Assembly: GCF_030270605.1 (NCBI RefSeq)
Contig: NZ_BSYJ01000006.1
Span: forward strand, 186,001-250,000
Length of the DNA: 64,000 nucleotides
DNA from: Biformimicrobium ophioploci
GTDB taxonomy: Bacteria > Pseudomonadota > Gammaproteobacteria > Pseudomonadales > Cellvibrionaceae
Reading direction: 5' to 3'
Of this stretch, positions 1 to 8,904 are shown in pieces. The stretch's first letter is position 1, and each line of letters starts with the position of its first letter. The translations under genes were made by a program, and so were the position numbers. A model generated the notes under the pieces. The model ran no database searches. It saw only the letters and a list, made by a program, of their open reading frames with translations, and was not told the origin of the DNA.

Positions 1-996
1 GGTCGCAATACCCAGGTTGTTTTGCGGAACGGTGAGCAAGCGCACGCCCTCTATTTGCCCCAGCCCCTTATGCATCTGCTCAACAAGCTTTTGCTCGTGT
101 TCTCGCATTGCCTGGCGATCCACCTGAGCGAGGAACGTAAAGGCAACACCCAAACCGGCAATCGCCGCCAGTGAGGACGTACCTGGCTCAAACCTGTGCG
201 GAGGACCGGCGTAGTCCGCATCATACAGGCCTGCCGAACGGATCATCTCACCACCACCCTGCCATGGTGGCAGGGTTTCCAATCGTTCGAGCTTGCCATA
301 GAGCAGGCCTATTCCGCTCGGCCCGTAAAACTTGTGCGCCGAGCAGGCAAGGAAATCACAACCCAGGGCCTGCACATCAATATCGTCATGCGCCGCTAAC
401 TGTGCGCCGTCAACCACGAAAACAATCTCTTTGCCCGAAATGGCGTTGCGCACAGCGGCGAGGTCAGAGCGCAAGCCCAACGCATTGGAAGCCCCGGTCA
501 CGCTCACTACCCGGGTCCGGTCGCTGATCACCTCATCGATGCAGGAAAAATCCGGTATACCCAGCGCACCGGGTACGAAGCGCAAGACCAGGCCATAGCG
601 TGCCGCCATCATCTGCCATGGCACCAGGTTGGCGTGGTGCTCAACGGCGGTCAGCACGATTTCATCCCCGGCCTGCAAGGATTGGCACAGGGAGCTGGCC
701 AGCAGGTTCAGCGCTTCAGTCGCACCGCGACAAAATACGATTTCCCGGGCGCTACTCGTACCGAGAAAGTTCCGTGCGCGTGCCCGCGCACCCTCGATGA
801 CAGCGGTCGCTGCCCTTGCGAGGCGATGACTGGACCTGTGCGCATTGGCATTACTGGTTCGATAGAAGTCTGCAACCGCGTCAATTACAACAGCGGGCTT
901 CTGCGTCGTGGCAGCATTATCGAGGTAAACGAGCGCACGATTTTCGGGCTGCTTGAAAAGCGGAAACTGTTCCTTGAATACAGTGGCATCAAACAT
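1..996 (-). CDS. Class V aminotransferase, cysteine desulfurase (SufS/CsdA type), 3' end outside window
   Basis: Reading leftward from ATG at 996 gives 332 uninterrupted codons running off the left edge, so the C-terminus is missing. It begins MFDATVFKEQFPLF and has the family landmarks LDNAATTQKP near residue 29, TEALNLL, EHHANLVPW, and SAHKFYGPSG with the lysine that should bind pyridoxal phosphate. This fold takes sulfur from cysteine for Fe-S clusters or other cofactors. The segment with the catalytic cysteine lies beyond the window, so I cannot separate SufS from CsdA. The ATG follows the TGA of the TatD-like gene directly (TGAATG), so the two are probably translationally coupled. Confidence 0.9.
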   Translation of the reverse strand, partial: MFDATVFKEQFPLFKQPENRALVYLDNAATTQKPAVVIDAVADFYRTSNANAHRSSHRLARAATAVIEGARARARNFLGTSSAREIVFCRGATEALNLLASSLCQSLQAGDEIVLTAVEHHANLVPWQMMAARYGLVLRFVPGALGIPDFSCIDEVISDRTRVVSVTGASNALGLRSDLAAVRNAISGKEIVFVVDGAQLAAHDDIDVQALGCDFLACSAHKFYGPSGIGLLYGKLERLETLPPWQGGGEMIRSAGLYDADYAGPPHRFEPGTSSLAAIAGLGVAFTFLAQVDRQAMREHEQKLVEQMHKGLGQIEGVRLLTVPQNNLGIAT

Positions 997-1842
997 TCAG
1001 GTATCTCTCCTATCTAGCCATTCCAGCCAATCCGGCCCGGTCAGCCCGAACAGGTCCCGGGCATTCTGCGTCGTTGTGCGGGCAATGCACTCAACGGATT
1101 CCTGTCGCAACTGGGCCAGCGCATCCAGCACCTGCGGTAGCATTTGCGGGCTGTTGCGCTGTCCCTGATGACCAGACAGCGGCATGGATGGTGCATCGGT
1201 TTCCAGCAACAGCGATTCAAGCGATACCGCAGCAACCGCCCGCCGGGTTTTCGCTGCCCGCTCGTAAGTGATGGTACCGCCTACCCCGAGCTTGAAACCC
1301 AGGTCGCAGTATTGCTGCGCAATTTCCTGGCTACCACTGAATGCGTGTATCACGCCGCCGCACTTGGGCCGATGCTGCTTCAGCAGGGCCAGCACGTCTG
1401 CGTGGCAGCGCACAACATGGATCACCAGTGGCAGGGCATAGATGTCCGCGATGCGCAGGTGCCACTCGAAAACCGGAATCTGCCGCTCGAGCGGGCAATC
1501 GATGGCGGCATCGAGCCCGCACTCGCCGATGGCCCTGAGGTGCCTTTCACCCGCAATTGCAGCAATGTCCGCCTGGAGCGCCTGCTCGTCGTAACCTGCG
1601 TCCAGTTGCGCCGCCACCCACCACGGATGCAGGCCCGCCGCGGCACAAAAGCCCGCATTCGAGCGCGCCAACTGCAGGGCCCGCGCCCACTGGGCGGGCT
1701 CAATGCCCGGTATCAACATACCGGCAAGCCCCTGCGCCCGGCACCGGTCCAGCACCTGTTGCCGATCCGCATCGAATTCGGGGAAGTCGAGGTGGCAGTG
1801 ACTGTCGAACTGCGCCCAACCGCGGGTGTTTTCGTGGGTCAT
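997..1842 (-). CDS. TatD-family metal-dependent hydrolase (YjjV-like)
   Basis: This 281-residue protein has the full TatD metal-site pattern: HCHLD at residues 15-19, Glu107 in AIGECGLD, His142 in LVIHVVRC, His166 in VIHAFSG and Asp216 in LLETDAP. TatD proteins are cytoplasmic TIM-barrel hydrolases, some of which act as DNA exonucleases or D-aminoacyl-tRNA deacylases. The substrate cannot be read from sequence. The ATG at 1842 has a good ribosome site (AGGGAATC before ATG). It is first in a two-gene leftward unit with the cysteine desulfurase and is divergent from the LysE gene across only 47 bp. Confidence 0.9.
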   Translation of the reverse strand: MTHENTRGWAQFDSHCHLDFPEFDADRQQVLDRCRAQGLAGMLIPGIEPAQWARALQLARSNAGFCAAAGLHPWWVAAQLDAGYDEQALQADIAAIAGERHLRAIGECGLDAAIDCPLERQIPVFEWHLRIADIYALPLVIHVVRCHADVLALLKQHRPKCGGVIHAFSGSQEIAQQYCDLGFKLGVGGTITYERAAKTRRAVAAVSLESLLLETDAPSMPLSGHQGQRNSPQMLPQVLDALAQLRQESVECIARTTTQNARDLFGLTGPDWLEWLDRRDT

Positions 1843-1889
1843 GATTCCCTGTATCGTCTCGCTTTCTTTCTCCGGTTCAGGATTCTAAC

Positions 1890-2483
1890 GTGACTTACGA
1901 GTTACTGCTTGCCGTCGCCCTATTTGCATTCAGCACCAGCATAACGCCGGGGCCCAATAACATTATGGTCATGGCATCGGGCCTGAACCACGGGGTGGTG
2001 AAAAGCCTGCCCCATTTCCTCGGCATCATCATCGGCTTCCCCTCCATGATCGTACTGGTGGGACTGGGCCTCAGTTCGGTATTCGAGGCATACCCCCTGG
2101 TTCACGAGGTGATCCGCTGGGTAGGCATTGCATACCTGCTCTACCTGGCCTGGATTATCGCCAACACCCGGGCGATCGGTGATAGCGAGGCGCGCAAACC
2201 CATCAGCTTCCTGCAGGCCGCAGCTTTCCAATGGGTTAACCCGAAAGCATGGATTATGGTGGTGGGAGCACTTGCCGCCTTCTCCCAGCCGGGTACGGGC
2301 CTGTGGATGAGCGTTGCGATCATCGCGGCGGCCTTTATCTTGATTGGCGGCCCCTGCGTGGCTGCATGGATGCTGTTCGGGGTGGGACTCAAGCGCTACC
2401 TGAACGACCCGGCGCACCTTCGCAGGTTTAATATCGGCATGGCGATTCTGCTGGTGGCCTCCATCATTCCGATGGTGCTGTAG
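1890..2483 (+). CDS. LysE/RhtB-family exporter
   Basis: A 197-residue, very hydrophobic protein with about six predicted membrane helices and the family N-terminal signature STSITPGPNN at residues 16-25. QWVNPKAW near residue 111 is the second conserved Asn-Pro-Lys loop. The family exports amino acids and related small molecules. The start is GTG at 1890 with AGGA seven bases upstream. It ends before a strong bidirectional terminator shared with the convergent SDR operon. Substrate unknown. Confidence 0.88.
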   Translation: MTYELLLAVALFAFSTSITPGPNNIMVMASGLNHGVVKSLPHFLGIIIGFPSMIVLVGLGLSSVFEAYPLVHEVIRWVGIAYLLYLAWIIANTRAIGDSEARKPISFLQAAAFQWVNPKAWIMVVGALAAFSQPGTGLWMSVAIIAAAFILIGGPCVAAWMLFGVGLKRYLNDPAHLRRFNIGMAILLVASIIPMVL

Positions 2484-2500
2484 GACGCTCACAAAACGAA

Positions 2501-2527
2501 AAAGCCCGCAGGACTGCAGCGGGCTTT
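2501..2527. terminator. Bidirectional rho-independent terminator
   Basis: AAAGCCCGC at 2501-2509 pairs perfectly with GCGGGCTTT at 2519-2527 across a nine-base loop. A-rich sequence on the left and T-rich on the right make it work in both directions. It sits between the rightward LysE gene and the leftward four-gene operon. Confidence 0.85.
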
Positions 2528-2567
2528 CGGATCAGGCACTAATTGGCAGAGGTAATATGAGCGGCGC

Positions 2568-3416
2568 TCATCCCTTTGACGCTTCGCTTCCCAAAGCCTC
2601 TCTGTTGGCCCGCGCAACGTCCAGTTCCACCTGGAAATTCCTGACCATCTGCTTCATAAACAGCTTCGGCCACAGGCGATAAAGCCAGGCCCCAAGCAAT
2701 GTTTTGTCAGTTGGGAACAGACGTTCCTTGCCCGCAAGCCACGCACTGATGATCCGGTTCGCCATCCACTGCGGAGTCTGGACCTTACCCAGGGTGCTCT
2801 GCTTGTGTTTTGCCCGACCGCCGTCACCGCTGAGCGCATTGGCCTCGATATTGGTACGTACAAAGCTCGGGTACACCATCAGTACCTTGATACCGTCTTC
2901 GCGCACCTCCTCACGGAAAGTCTCGAAGTACTGATGCAGTGCACTCTTGGCAGCGCAGTATCCGGCACGCCCAAGTACCGGCATCCAGCCAGCCATGGAG
3001 CTGATATTGATGACGGTACCACCCGCAGCGGCAAGCGCCGCGTGCAGGCCCTGTGCGAGCTCTACTGGTGCATGGTAGTCAACCGCCATGACCCGGCGAA
3101 TCACCGCATTGGAAGTCTGTGTCGATACACTGCGATGGGTAATGCCGGCGTTATTTACCAGCAGGTCAACGCTCGGGAAAGCCTCTTGCAATCCGGCTAC
3201 CAGCTCCGCCACCTCCGCCTCGGAGGACAGGTCCGCGACAAACTCGGAGACCTCAAAGCCGTCCTGGCGCAAGACCGCTGCGTTTTTTGCCAGGCCTTCG
3301 CGATCAAAGTCCACCAGCCCGAAGTGTACCGCTTGGCCGTCAAATCGCTTTGCCAGTTCCTGCACCGTGGCCCAGCCGAGTCCGCTGGCGGCACCGGTTA
3401 TGATAAACCCCTTCAT
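2568..3416 (-). CDS. Short-chain dehydrogenase/reductase
   Basis: A 282-residue classical SDR. The Rossmann nucleotide site is TGAASGLG at residues 7-14, NNAG is at 88-91, the catalytic serine is in INISSMAG near 139-140, and the Tyr-Lys pair is Y153/K157 in YCAAK. Such enzymes interconvert alcohols and ketones with NAD(P). It is the last gene of the FMO operon and overlaps the epimerase gene by four bases (ATGA), so translation is probably coupled. The extended C-terminus, with a hydrophobic stretch near LGAWLYRLWPKLF, may contact the membrane or a lipophilic substrate (inference). Confidence 0.92.
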   Translation of the reverse strand: MKGFIITGAASGLGWATVQELAKRFDGQAVHFGLVDFDREGLAKNAAVLRQDGFEVSEFVADLSSEAEVAELVAGLQEAFPSVDLLVNNAGITHRSVSTQTSNAVIRRVMAVDYHAPVELAQGLHAALAAAGGTVINISSMAGWMPVLGRAGYCAAKSALHQYFETFREEVREDGIKVLMVYPSFVRTNIEANALSGDGGRAKHKQSTLGKVQTPQWMANRIISAWLAGKERLFPTDKTLLGAWLYRLWPKLFMKQMVRNFQVELDVARANREALGSEASKG

Positions 3417-4366
3417 GCCGCCTCCATGCCTGCCGGCTCAATGCCCAGGTTTTCCTCGGCAAAGTAGCGCAGCACCTCCTCAGAGGACTTGGCCGGTACA
3501 TAACCCAGCTTTTCCTTGAGCTGCGTATTCAGCAGCACAGGGCGATACTGCAGGAAAATAATCTGGTCGGGTTTTACGTCGCTTTTGCCGAGCAGGTAGC
3601 GGAAACCCATGGCCAACTTGATCAGCCAGATGGGTGGTTTGCGCACCGGCTTGGACAGGATACGACCGATCTGGTCGGGCGTCAGGGCGCCGTCACCGGC
3701 CAGGTTGTACTCGCCTTCACCGTCATTCTCAACGCCGAACCTGATGGCATTGATCACGTCCTGGTCCCAGATAAACACAAACGGGGAGTTTGCACCCGCG
3801 GGATCCAGAATCGCCTTGCCGGAAAACAGGTTGGAGATGGTGCTGCGCGTATTCTTCCCCAGCACGGAACAGGGCCTGAATACCAGCTGCTTCAACTCCG
3901 GGTGCCGCCCACGGTAGTCCTGCAGCATCTCTTCCACAAGGCGCTTGTGATCCGAATAGAAGAATTCCGGGTTCCCGCGCAGCGGATGGCTTTCCTCCAG
4001 CCACGCCGGGTTATCCGGGTAATAGCCGTAGGCGGCGCCACTGCTGGTGACGGTGACATGCCCGACCCCACTGGCAAGGCACGCCTCCAGGACATTGCGG
4101 GTGCCGTCTACATCGATGCGGTAGTCACGTTCGCGGTCACGGCTGGGGGCAACCACGGAGGCCAGGTGCACCACGTGGGAAATCTTGTGCGCCTGCAACA
4201 GCGAAGCCAGCGAGGGGTCGCACACGTCCAGTTTCAGGATTTCAAACGGCGCCTCACGCACGGCGATATCGACACCGATCACGTACATATCCTGCGCCAG
4301 CAGGCTGCCGAGCTGATGACCCACATATCCGGCAGCGCCGGTAATCAGTACACGTTTTTCAGACAT
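3413..4366 (-). CDS. NAD-dependent epimerase/dehydratase family protein
   Basis: A 317-residue extended SDR. The N-terminal glycine motif is TGAAGYVG (9-16), a serine pair is at 108-109 (VTSSGAAYG), and Y137 and K141 form the YxxxK catalytic pair (YSDHK). Family members act on nucleotide sugars, but similar proteins also oxidise 3-beta-hydroxysteroids or reduce dihydroflavonols. Given the neighbouring monooxygenase, symporter and second SDR, oxidoreduction of a lipophilic substrate seems likelier than sugar epimerisation (inference). It overlaps the next gene by four bases. Confidence 0.9.
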   Translation of the reverse strand: MSEKRVLITGAAGYVGHQLGSLLAQDMYVIGVDIAVREAPFEILKLDVCDPSLASLLQAHKISHVVHLASVVAPSRDRERDYRIDVDGTRNVLEACLASGVGHVTVTSSGAAYGYYPDNPAWLEESHPLRGNPEFFYSDHKRLVEEMLQDYRGRHPELKQLVFRPCSVLGKNTRSTISNLFSGKAILDPAGANSPFVFIWDQDVINAIRFGVENDGEGEYNLAGDGALTPDQIGRILSKPVRKPPIWLIKLAMGFRYLLGKSDVKPDQIIFLQYRPVLLNTQLKEKLGYVPAKSSEEVLRYFAEENLGIEPAGMEAA

Positions 4367-4385
4367 TGTTTTTCTAACTCTATTT

Positions 4386-5312
4386 TTATTGTGCCGATTC
4401 GAATGCCGCGGCTTTCACGCGCTCTTCGCGGCGAACCTGCCTGCTCCAGATCCAGGCAAGGCTGAGCCCGCCGATCAGGTGCCATACCCCCCAGAAGCCG
4501 CAGATCAACAACATCGACCCCGCATCCGGGTAAAAGGTAAACAGGATAGCCAGCGCGAGTCCCGAGTTCTGGATACCCACTTCCATGGTCACCGCACGGC
4601 GGTCACCGCGGGACAGGCCCATGGCGCGGCTGCTCAGGTCACCGATGCTGAACGCCAGCGCATTGTGGGCAATCACCAGGAACACCACGCTGCCGATAAC
4701 CGTCATTGCCAGCTGCCAGTGCTTGGCGAACGCCGCAACCACGAAGCACAGGAACACCACCAGCGACGCCGCGCGGAATACCGGCTCGATGCGCTGCGCC
4801 AGATCCGGCAGGCGATGGCCAATCAACATTCCGGCCATCATTGGAATTGCCAGCACCCCCACCACGAACATCACCATATTGACCGCGGGCAGGTCGATGC
4901 TGGTCAACAGCTCAGCGGTGTAGGGATTCAGGGAACCGTAGAAAGCAAAGTTCAGCGGCGTAAACACGATTGCCGCCAGGCTGGAAACTGCCGTCATGCT
5001 GACCGAGGTCGCCACATTGGCACGCCCCAGCCAGCACATGACATTGGAAAAGGTGCCCCCCGGACAGGAAGCAACCAGGATCATGCCGAGGGCCATGCCC
5101 GCCTCTACCTCAAACATCCAGGTGAGCAGGCAGGTCAGCGCGGGCAGCAGGAGGAATTGCGCCACCAGGCCGGTAACCGGGGCCACCGGGCGACGCAAAA
5201 CTGCCTTGAAGTCTTCCAACTTCAACCCGAGCGATACCCCGAACATCATCGTGGCCAACAGTGCATTCAGCACCATGATGGCCTCCGGCGACATCTGGAA
5301 TTGTGCGGCCAT
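4386..5312 (-). CDS. Bile acid:sodium symporter (BASS) family transporter
   Basis: A 308-residue membrane protein with roughly nine hydrophobic segments. It has BASS hallmarks: MMFGVSLGLKLEDF near residue 22, a short ASCPGGTFSNV loop near residue 82, and VGIQNSGLALA near residue 247, the conserved Glu/Gln-Asn sodium-binding region. Members move organic anions such as bile acids, pantoate or pyruvate with sodium. The start is one base after the stop of the FMO gene, so it is certainly cotranscribed and probably handles the substrate or product of that enzyme. Confidence 0.88.
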   Translation of the reverse strand: MAAQFQMSPEAIMVLNALLATMMFGVSLGLKLEDFKAVLRRPVAPVTGLVAQFLLLPALTCLLTWMFEVEAGMALGMILVASCPGGTFSNVMCWLGRANVATSVSMTAVSSLAAIVFTPLNFAFYGSLNPYTAELLTSIDLPAVNMVMFVVGVLAIPMMAGMLIGHRLPDLAQRIEPVFRAASLVVFLCFVVAAFAKHWQLAMTVIGSVVFLVIAHNALAFSIGDLSSRAMGLSRGDRRAVTMEVGIQNSGLALAILFTFYPDAGSMLLICGFWGVWHLIGGLSLAWIWSRQVRREERVKAAAFESAQ

Positions 5313-5313
5313 G

Positions 5314-6657
5314 TTATGCCGGCTCCGCTACCGGTACCTGCATCTGCACGGTAACGTTTAACGGCAACTCCTCGCGGAAATCCTTCTTCAACGCGGCAAT
5401 CTGTTTGTAGACTTCTTTCATGTAGCTGTCCTTGTGCACGTAGTACGCCATACGCTCCAGCTCCAGGTACTGCATACCACCGTCCACACGGATCTCGGCG
5501 CGCTGGCGCTTAACCTCGCGGAGCTTTTCAGCAGACTTCGCACCCGCATGCTTTTGCTTGATGAACAGGGCAACCATTTCTGCCTGGTCGTAGCGACCCT
5601 GCCAGCCGAGGCCGGTAGCCTCCACCATACCCATCACGAACAGGTTGTCGTATTGCGGGTGGAACACGTTCAGGTGCAAACGCGGCGCCATACCCGGCCA
5701 GTTCAGGTGCTCGCGGTCGATGAACGGGTAGTGCAATTTATAACCGGTTGCCGCCAGGATCATATCGTATTCGGCGCTGGCGCCATCCTTGAAGGTCACC
5801 TTTTTGCCTTCAACTGCGCTGATGTCCTTGCGCGGCGTGATATCACCGTGGCCCAGGTGATGCAGGATCAGGGAGTTCACCACCGGGTGGGATTCAAACA
5901 TCTTGTAGTCCGGCTTTGGCAACCCGTACTGCTCAGCGGTGCCCACCATAAACTTCATCACCGCCTGGCTGATAAAGCGCGGCAGTTTCAGTTTCTTGCC
6001 GGTGGCATCCGCCGGCTTACCGCCGATGAACTTGGGTACGAAGTAATAGCCACGACGCAGACTCATATCGACAGACTTGGCACGGTGTACAGCATCGACG
6101 GCGATGTCAGCACCACTGTTGCCACAGCCGATGATCAGCACGCGCTTGCCATCGAACGTAGCCGGATCGCGGTAGTCACAGGCGTGGATCATCTCGCCTT
6201 CGAATTCACCTGGCAGCTCAACCTTGTTGGGATGATGCAGGGTACCGTTTGCGATCAGTACGCCGGAGAAAATACGGGTTTGCTCTTCCCCATTGCAGCG
6301 GGTGGTTACTTCCCACTCGTCGCCCTTTGGCTCGCAGCGCAGTACTTCGGTCTTGAATTCGTACAGGTCGTAAAGACCGAATTCCCTGGCGTAGGCGCGG
6401 AAATAATCGCGAATCTCGCGGTGGTTCGGATAGGTCGCGACGGAGTCCGCCATCGGGAACTCGTCGTATTCGGTCATCTTTTTGGATGAAATCAGGTGGG
6501 CGCTTTCGTACATGGTGCTGGTCGGGCTGTCGATATCCCACAGGCCACCAACATTGTCGTGGATCTCGAGCCCGACAACCGGAATACCGTATCGATGCAA
6601 ATTCCTGACAGTCGCCAGGCCCATCGGGCCCGCACCAATCACAGCATATGGCTTCAT
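5314..6657 (-). CDS. Flavin-containing monooxygenase
   Basis: A 447-residue class B flavoprotein monooxygenase. The FAD site is GAGPMG at 8-13 and the NADPH site is GCGNSG at 177-182. The fingerprint FEGEMIHACDY (152-162) fits FxGxxxHxxxY. This is the FMO version; Baeyer-Villiger enzymes have Trp at the last position. The family oxygenates soft N or S atoms, and some bacterial members attack ketones or long-chain alkanes. It is the first gene of the operon, with a clear GGAG six bases before ATG. AraC-type control from the divergent gene is likely. Confidence 0.92.
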   Translation of the reverse strand: MKPYAVIGAGPMGLATVRNLHRYGIPVVGLEIHDNVGGLWDIDSPTSTMYESAHLISSKKMTEYDEFPMADSVATYPNHREIRDYFRAYAREFGLYDLYEFKTEVLRCEPKGDEWEVTTRCNGEEQTRIFSGVLIANGTLHHPNKVELPGEFEGEMIHACDYRDPATFDGKRVLIIGCGNSGADIAVDAVHRAKSVDMSLRRGYYFVPKFIGGKPADATGKKLKLPRFISQAVMKFMVGTAEQYGLPKPDYKMFESHPVVNSLILHHLGHGDITPRKDISAVEGKKVTFKDGASAEYDMILAATGYKLHYPFIDREHLNWPGMAPRLHLNVFHPQYDNLFVMGMVEATGLGWQGRYDQAEMVALFIKQKHAGAKSAEKLREVKRQRAEIRVDGGMQYLELERMAYYVHKDSYMKEVYKQIAALKKDFREELPLNVTVQMQVPVAEPA

Positions 6658-6821
6658 AGCTAACTCCAGCTCAATCCGGCCCGTTCGGTGGCCTTCTCGT
6701 TATTGTTCGCGCAATTAAAATGAACCGGTCCACCGGTCCATGCAGAACCGCAATATAACGTGACAAGGCACCCGGCCATTGTCATAATCGGGCCCGTTTT
6801 GGTCATTTTGGGACATCTGTT
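6658..6821. promoter_or_regulatory. Divergent regulatory region between FMO operon and AraC gene
   Basis: This 164-bp region must hold both promoters. It contains a perfect tandem duplication of ACCGGTCC at 6724-6731 and 6732-6739, each copy containing the palindrome ACCGGT. Tandem direct repeats are the usual target form of AraC-family dimers, although AraC sites normally have longer spacing. I cannot assign promoter elements confidently. Confidence 0.5.
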
Positions 6822-7823
6822 TTGATCGAACCCACGCAGGGATCCGTCACAGTCAGCTATACCCGTGCCCTCATAGGCGCGCTGGAGCGCCTTGGAATAA
6901 ACCCGCCGGAAGTGGCCCACTCACTGCTGCACGAAGTGGAATCCGACCAAAGGGTGCCTCTGGTTCAGCAGGAGGATGTATGGCTAGCACTGTCCCAGTC
7001 AGAGCCAGACCCGCTCCTTGGACTGCGTATCGGCAGCGCCATAGAGACCGCACAGCTGGGCCTGGTGGGCTACCTGCTGATGACCCAGAAAACCCTCGGT
7101 GAAGCACTGCAGCAATTGCAGACCTATCACCCGCTGGTAGGCGAAGGCGGCGACTTCGAGATCCACCGCGGCGCCGGCTATCTGGACCTGCGCTACATCC
7201 CCAACTACCTGGTATGCGAGCGACTGCGCGTCGAAACCGTGCTCTCCACCAGCCTCACTCAGGCCCGCAGCATGACCGGCGGCAGGTTCCGACCGCGCCA
7301 GGTGCGCTTTGCCTACCCCGCGCCCTCACTCGCCATCCAGCAACAGTACCAGTCACTGCTGGATGCGCCGGTCCAGTTCGGCTGTGATTATTCCGGTATT
7401 CGCCTGGACGAGGAAGCATTGCAGATTCCGTGTGTTGCGGCGGACAGGATGGTGCTCGAGCGGCTGCGGCCAGAAGCCGATGCGTTACTGCAACGCCTCA
7501 AGGACAAGAGCCTGCAGCTGAGGGTTAGCCACCTACTGCAGCAGAACCCGGAGCTGGGGCGCGAACAGATTGCCGAAAGATTACATATGAGCCCCCGCCA
7601 CCTGGCCCGCAAGCTGACAGAGGAAAAGGTGAATTTCCGCGAGATCCAGGACGAGGTGCGCAGTTACTATGCGAAACTCTGGTTGGCGCAAAACGAGAAA
7701 TCGCTTGCGGAAATCGCTGCCATGCTCGGGTACTGTGACGAAAGCGCTTTTGGCAAGGCATTCAGGCGCTGGACCGGCCAAACGCCGCGTAGCTATCGCT
7801 TGCAACACCGCGAACAGGGGTAG
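6822..7823 (+). CDS. AraC-family transcriptional regulator (arabinose-binding-like N domain)
   Basis: A 333-residue regulator. Residues about 1-200 resemble the helical ligand-sensing domain common in OruR-type AraC proteins (SYTRALIGALERLGI start, LGYLLMTQKTLGEAL). The last 100 residues form two HTH motifs: REQIAERLHMSPRHLARKL and LAEIAAMLGYCDESAFGKAF, ending RRWTGQTPRSYR. The start is TTG at 6822 with GGGA upstream; no early in-frame ATG exists. Its divergent position makes it the likely activator of the FMO operon, with the operon substrate as probable inducer (inference). Confidence 0.9.
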   Translation: MIEPTQGSVTVSYTRALIGALERLGINPPEVAHSLLHEVESDQRVPLVQQEDVWLALSQSEPDPLLGLRIGSAIETAQLGLVGYLLMTQKTLGEALQQLQTYHPLVGEGGDFEIHRGAGYLDLRYIPNYLVCERLRVETVLSTSLTQARSMTGGRFRPRQVRFAYPAPSLAIQQQYQSLLDAPVQFGCDYSGIRLDEEALQIPCVAADRMVLERLRPEADALLQRLKDKSLQLRVSHLLQQNPELGREQIAERLHMSPRHLARKLTEEKVNFREIQDEVRSYYAKLWLAQNEKSLAEIAAMLGYCDESAFGKAFRRWTGQTPRSYRLQHREQG

Positions 7824-7963
7824 ATGCGCCTTCAGTCAGGGCAAATATTAAACAACAACACGCCACGGTTCCGTTTTGGCGCCATTGCGGTGACAATTGG
7901 CGTCACAAGTAAAGCGTGCCATCAATCCGATACGCAAAAAACATAACGATGACAGGAATATCC

Positions 7964-8518
7964 ATGCGCAGTTTATTCACCTTACTCTTCACCGCTCTCG
8001 TACTGGCCGGCTGCGCCGCCCCGGGCCAGACATCCCAGGACAAGCGTGCGCACATCCAGACCACCGAGCGCCAGGTCCTGAATGAACTCTACGGGTTGAA
8101 GCCGGCACTGCGTGCACAGCTGCAGGCTGCTCCGGGATATGCCGTATTTAGCAACGTCAACGTCAAGCTGTTTCTCGCCAGTGGTGGCACAGGTTACGGT
8201 TCCGTCGTAGACAATCGCACTGGACGTCGCACTTACATGAAAATGGCAGAGGTGGGCGTCGGGCTCGGTCTTGGCATCAAGGACTTCCGTGCAGTGTTCG
8301 TATTCGATGACGCCAAGGTAATGGAACGCTTTGTCAAATACGGTTGGACTTTCGGTGGTCACGTGGATGCGGCCGCGAAGGCCCAGGACAAGGGCGCTGC
8401 ATTCGGCGAGGAAGTGGTAATAGACGGAATGCGTGTATTCCAGCTGACCGAGAGTGGCCTGGCTCTGCAGGCATCCCTGAAAGGCACCAAGTACTGGCAG
8501 GACTATGAGCTGAACTGA
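7964..8518 (+). CDS. YSC84/SYLF-domain lipoprotein
   Basis: From ATG 7964, with AGGA eight bases upstream, the 184-residue product starts MRSLFTLLFTALVLAGCAAP. This is a lipoprotein signal peptide with lipobox LAGC, so the mature protein is anchored by Cys. An alternative ATG lies at 7949. The body (PGYAVFSNVNVKLFLASGGTG, then VGVGLGLGIKDFRAVFVFDD and a C-terminal GMRVFQLTESGLALQ) matches the SYLF/YSC84 lipid-binding fold. Bacterial versions are envelope proteins of unclear role. It is monocistronic and convergent with the Fis-like gene. Confidence 0.8.
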   Translation: MRSLFTLLFTALVLAGCAAPGQTSQDKRAHIQTTERQVLNELYGLKPALRAQLQAAPGYAVFSNVNVKLFLASGGTGYGSVVDNRTGRRTYMKMAEVGVGLGLGIKDFRAVFVFDDAKVMERFVKYGWTFGGHVDAAAKAQDKGAAFGEEVVIDGMRVFQLTESGLALQASLKGTKYWQDYELN

Positions 8519-8547
8519 GTTCAGCTGTCTGCCATCAGACTCTCAGC

Positions 8548-8567
8548 GCCGCTCATTCAGGAGCGGC
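8548..8567. terminator. Hairpin between convergent genes
   Basis: GCCGCTC (8548-8554) pairs perfectly with GAGCGGC (8561-8567) over a six-base loop, between the YSC84 gene and the leftward HTH gene. There is no T-run, so intrinsic termination is only possible. Confidence 0.45.
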
Positions 8568-8583
8568 TGCCTGTAGCAGGCGC

Positions 8584-8904
8584 TCAGCCCCGTCTGGCGG
8601 GCGCCTCTCCTTCCGCAGGCGCGCCTTCCGTGCGCTGCTCGTCCTGCATCCAGCGCTCGAGCTTCCGGTACAATGTGGACGGGCTGACACACAGGAGTTT
8701 CGCCGCACGGCACACGTTGCCATCACACAGCGCGATGGCATGTTCAACAGTCTGCCGCTCAACCAGAGCCCAGCTCATGATCTGGCGGTCATCCCGGCGC
8801 CGACCGTTGATGCGATAAGATTTACTGGCTTTCGCCTCTTGCTCCACACTGTCACCGCTAGCGGCTAGCGCTGACGCCTCACCCTGTATTTGCCTGCCTT
8901 CCAT
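8584..8904 (-). CDS. Fis-type helix-turn-helix protein
   Basis: From ATG 8904 the product is 106 residues; a TTG at 8937 would add 11. The core, VERQTVEHAIALCDGNVCRAAKLL then CVSPSTLYRKLERW, is the Fis/NtrC C-terminal HTH, where VSPSTLYRKL is the recognition helix. There is no sensor or AAA domain, so it is an orphan DNA-binding module, probably dimeric. The N-terminal 45 residues are low in recognisable structure. The tail is rich in Glu, Ala and Arg. Targets unknown. Confidence 0.78.
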   Translation of the reverse strand: MEGRQIQGEASALAASGDSVEQEAKASKSYRINGRRRDDRQIMSWALVERQTVEHAIALCDGNVCRAAKLLCVSPSTLYRKLERWMQDEQRTEGAPAEGEAPARRG

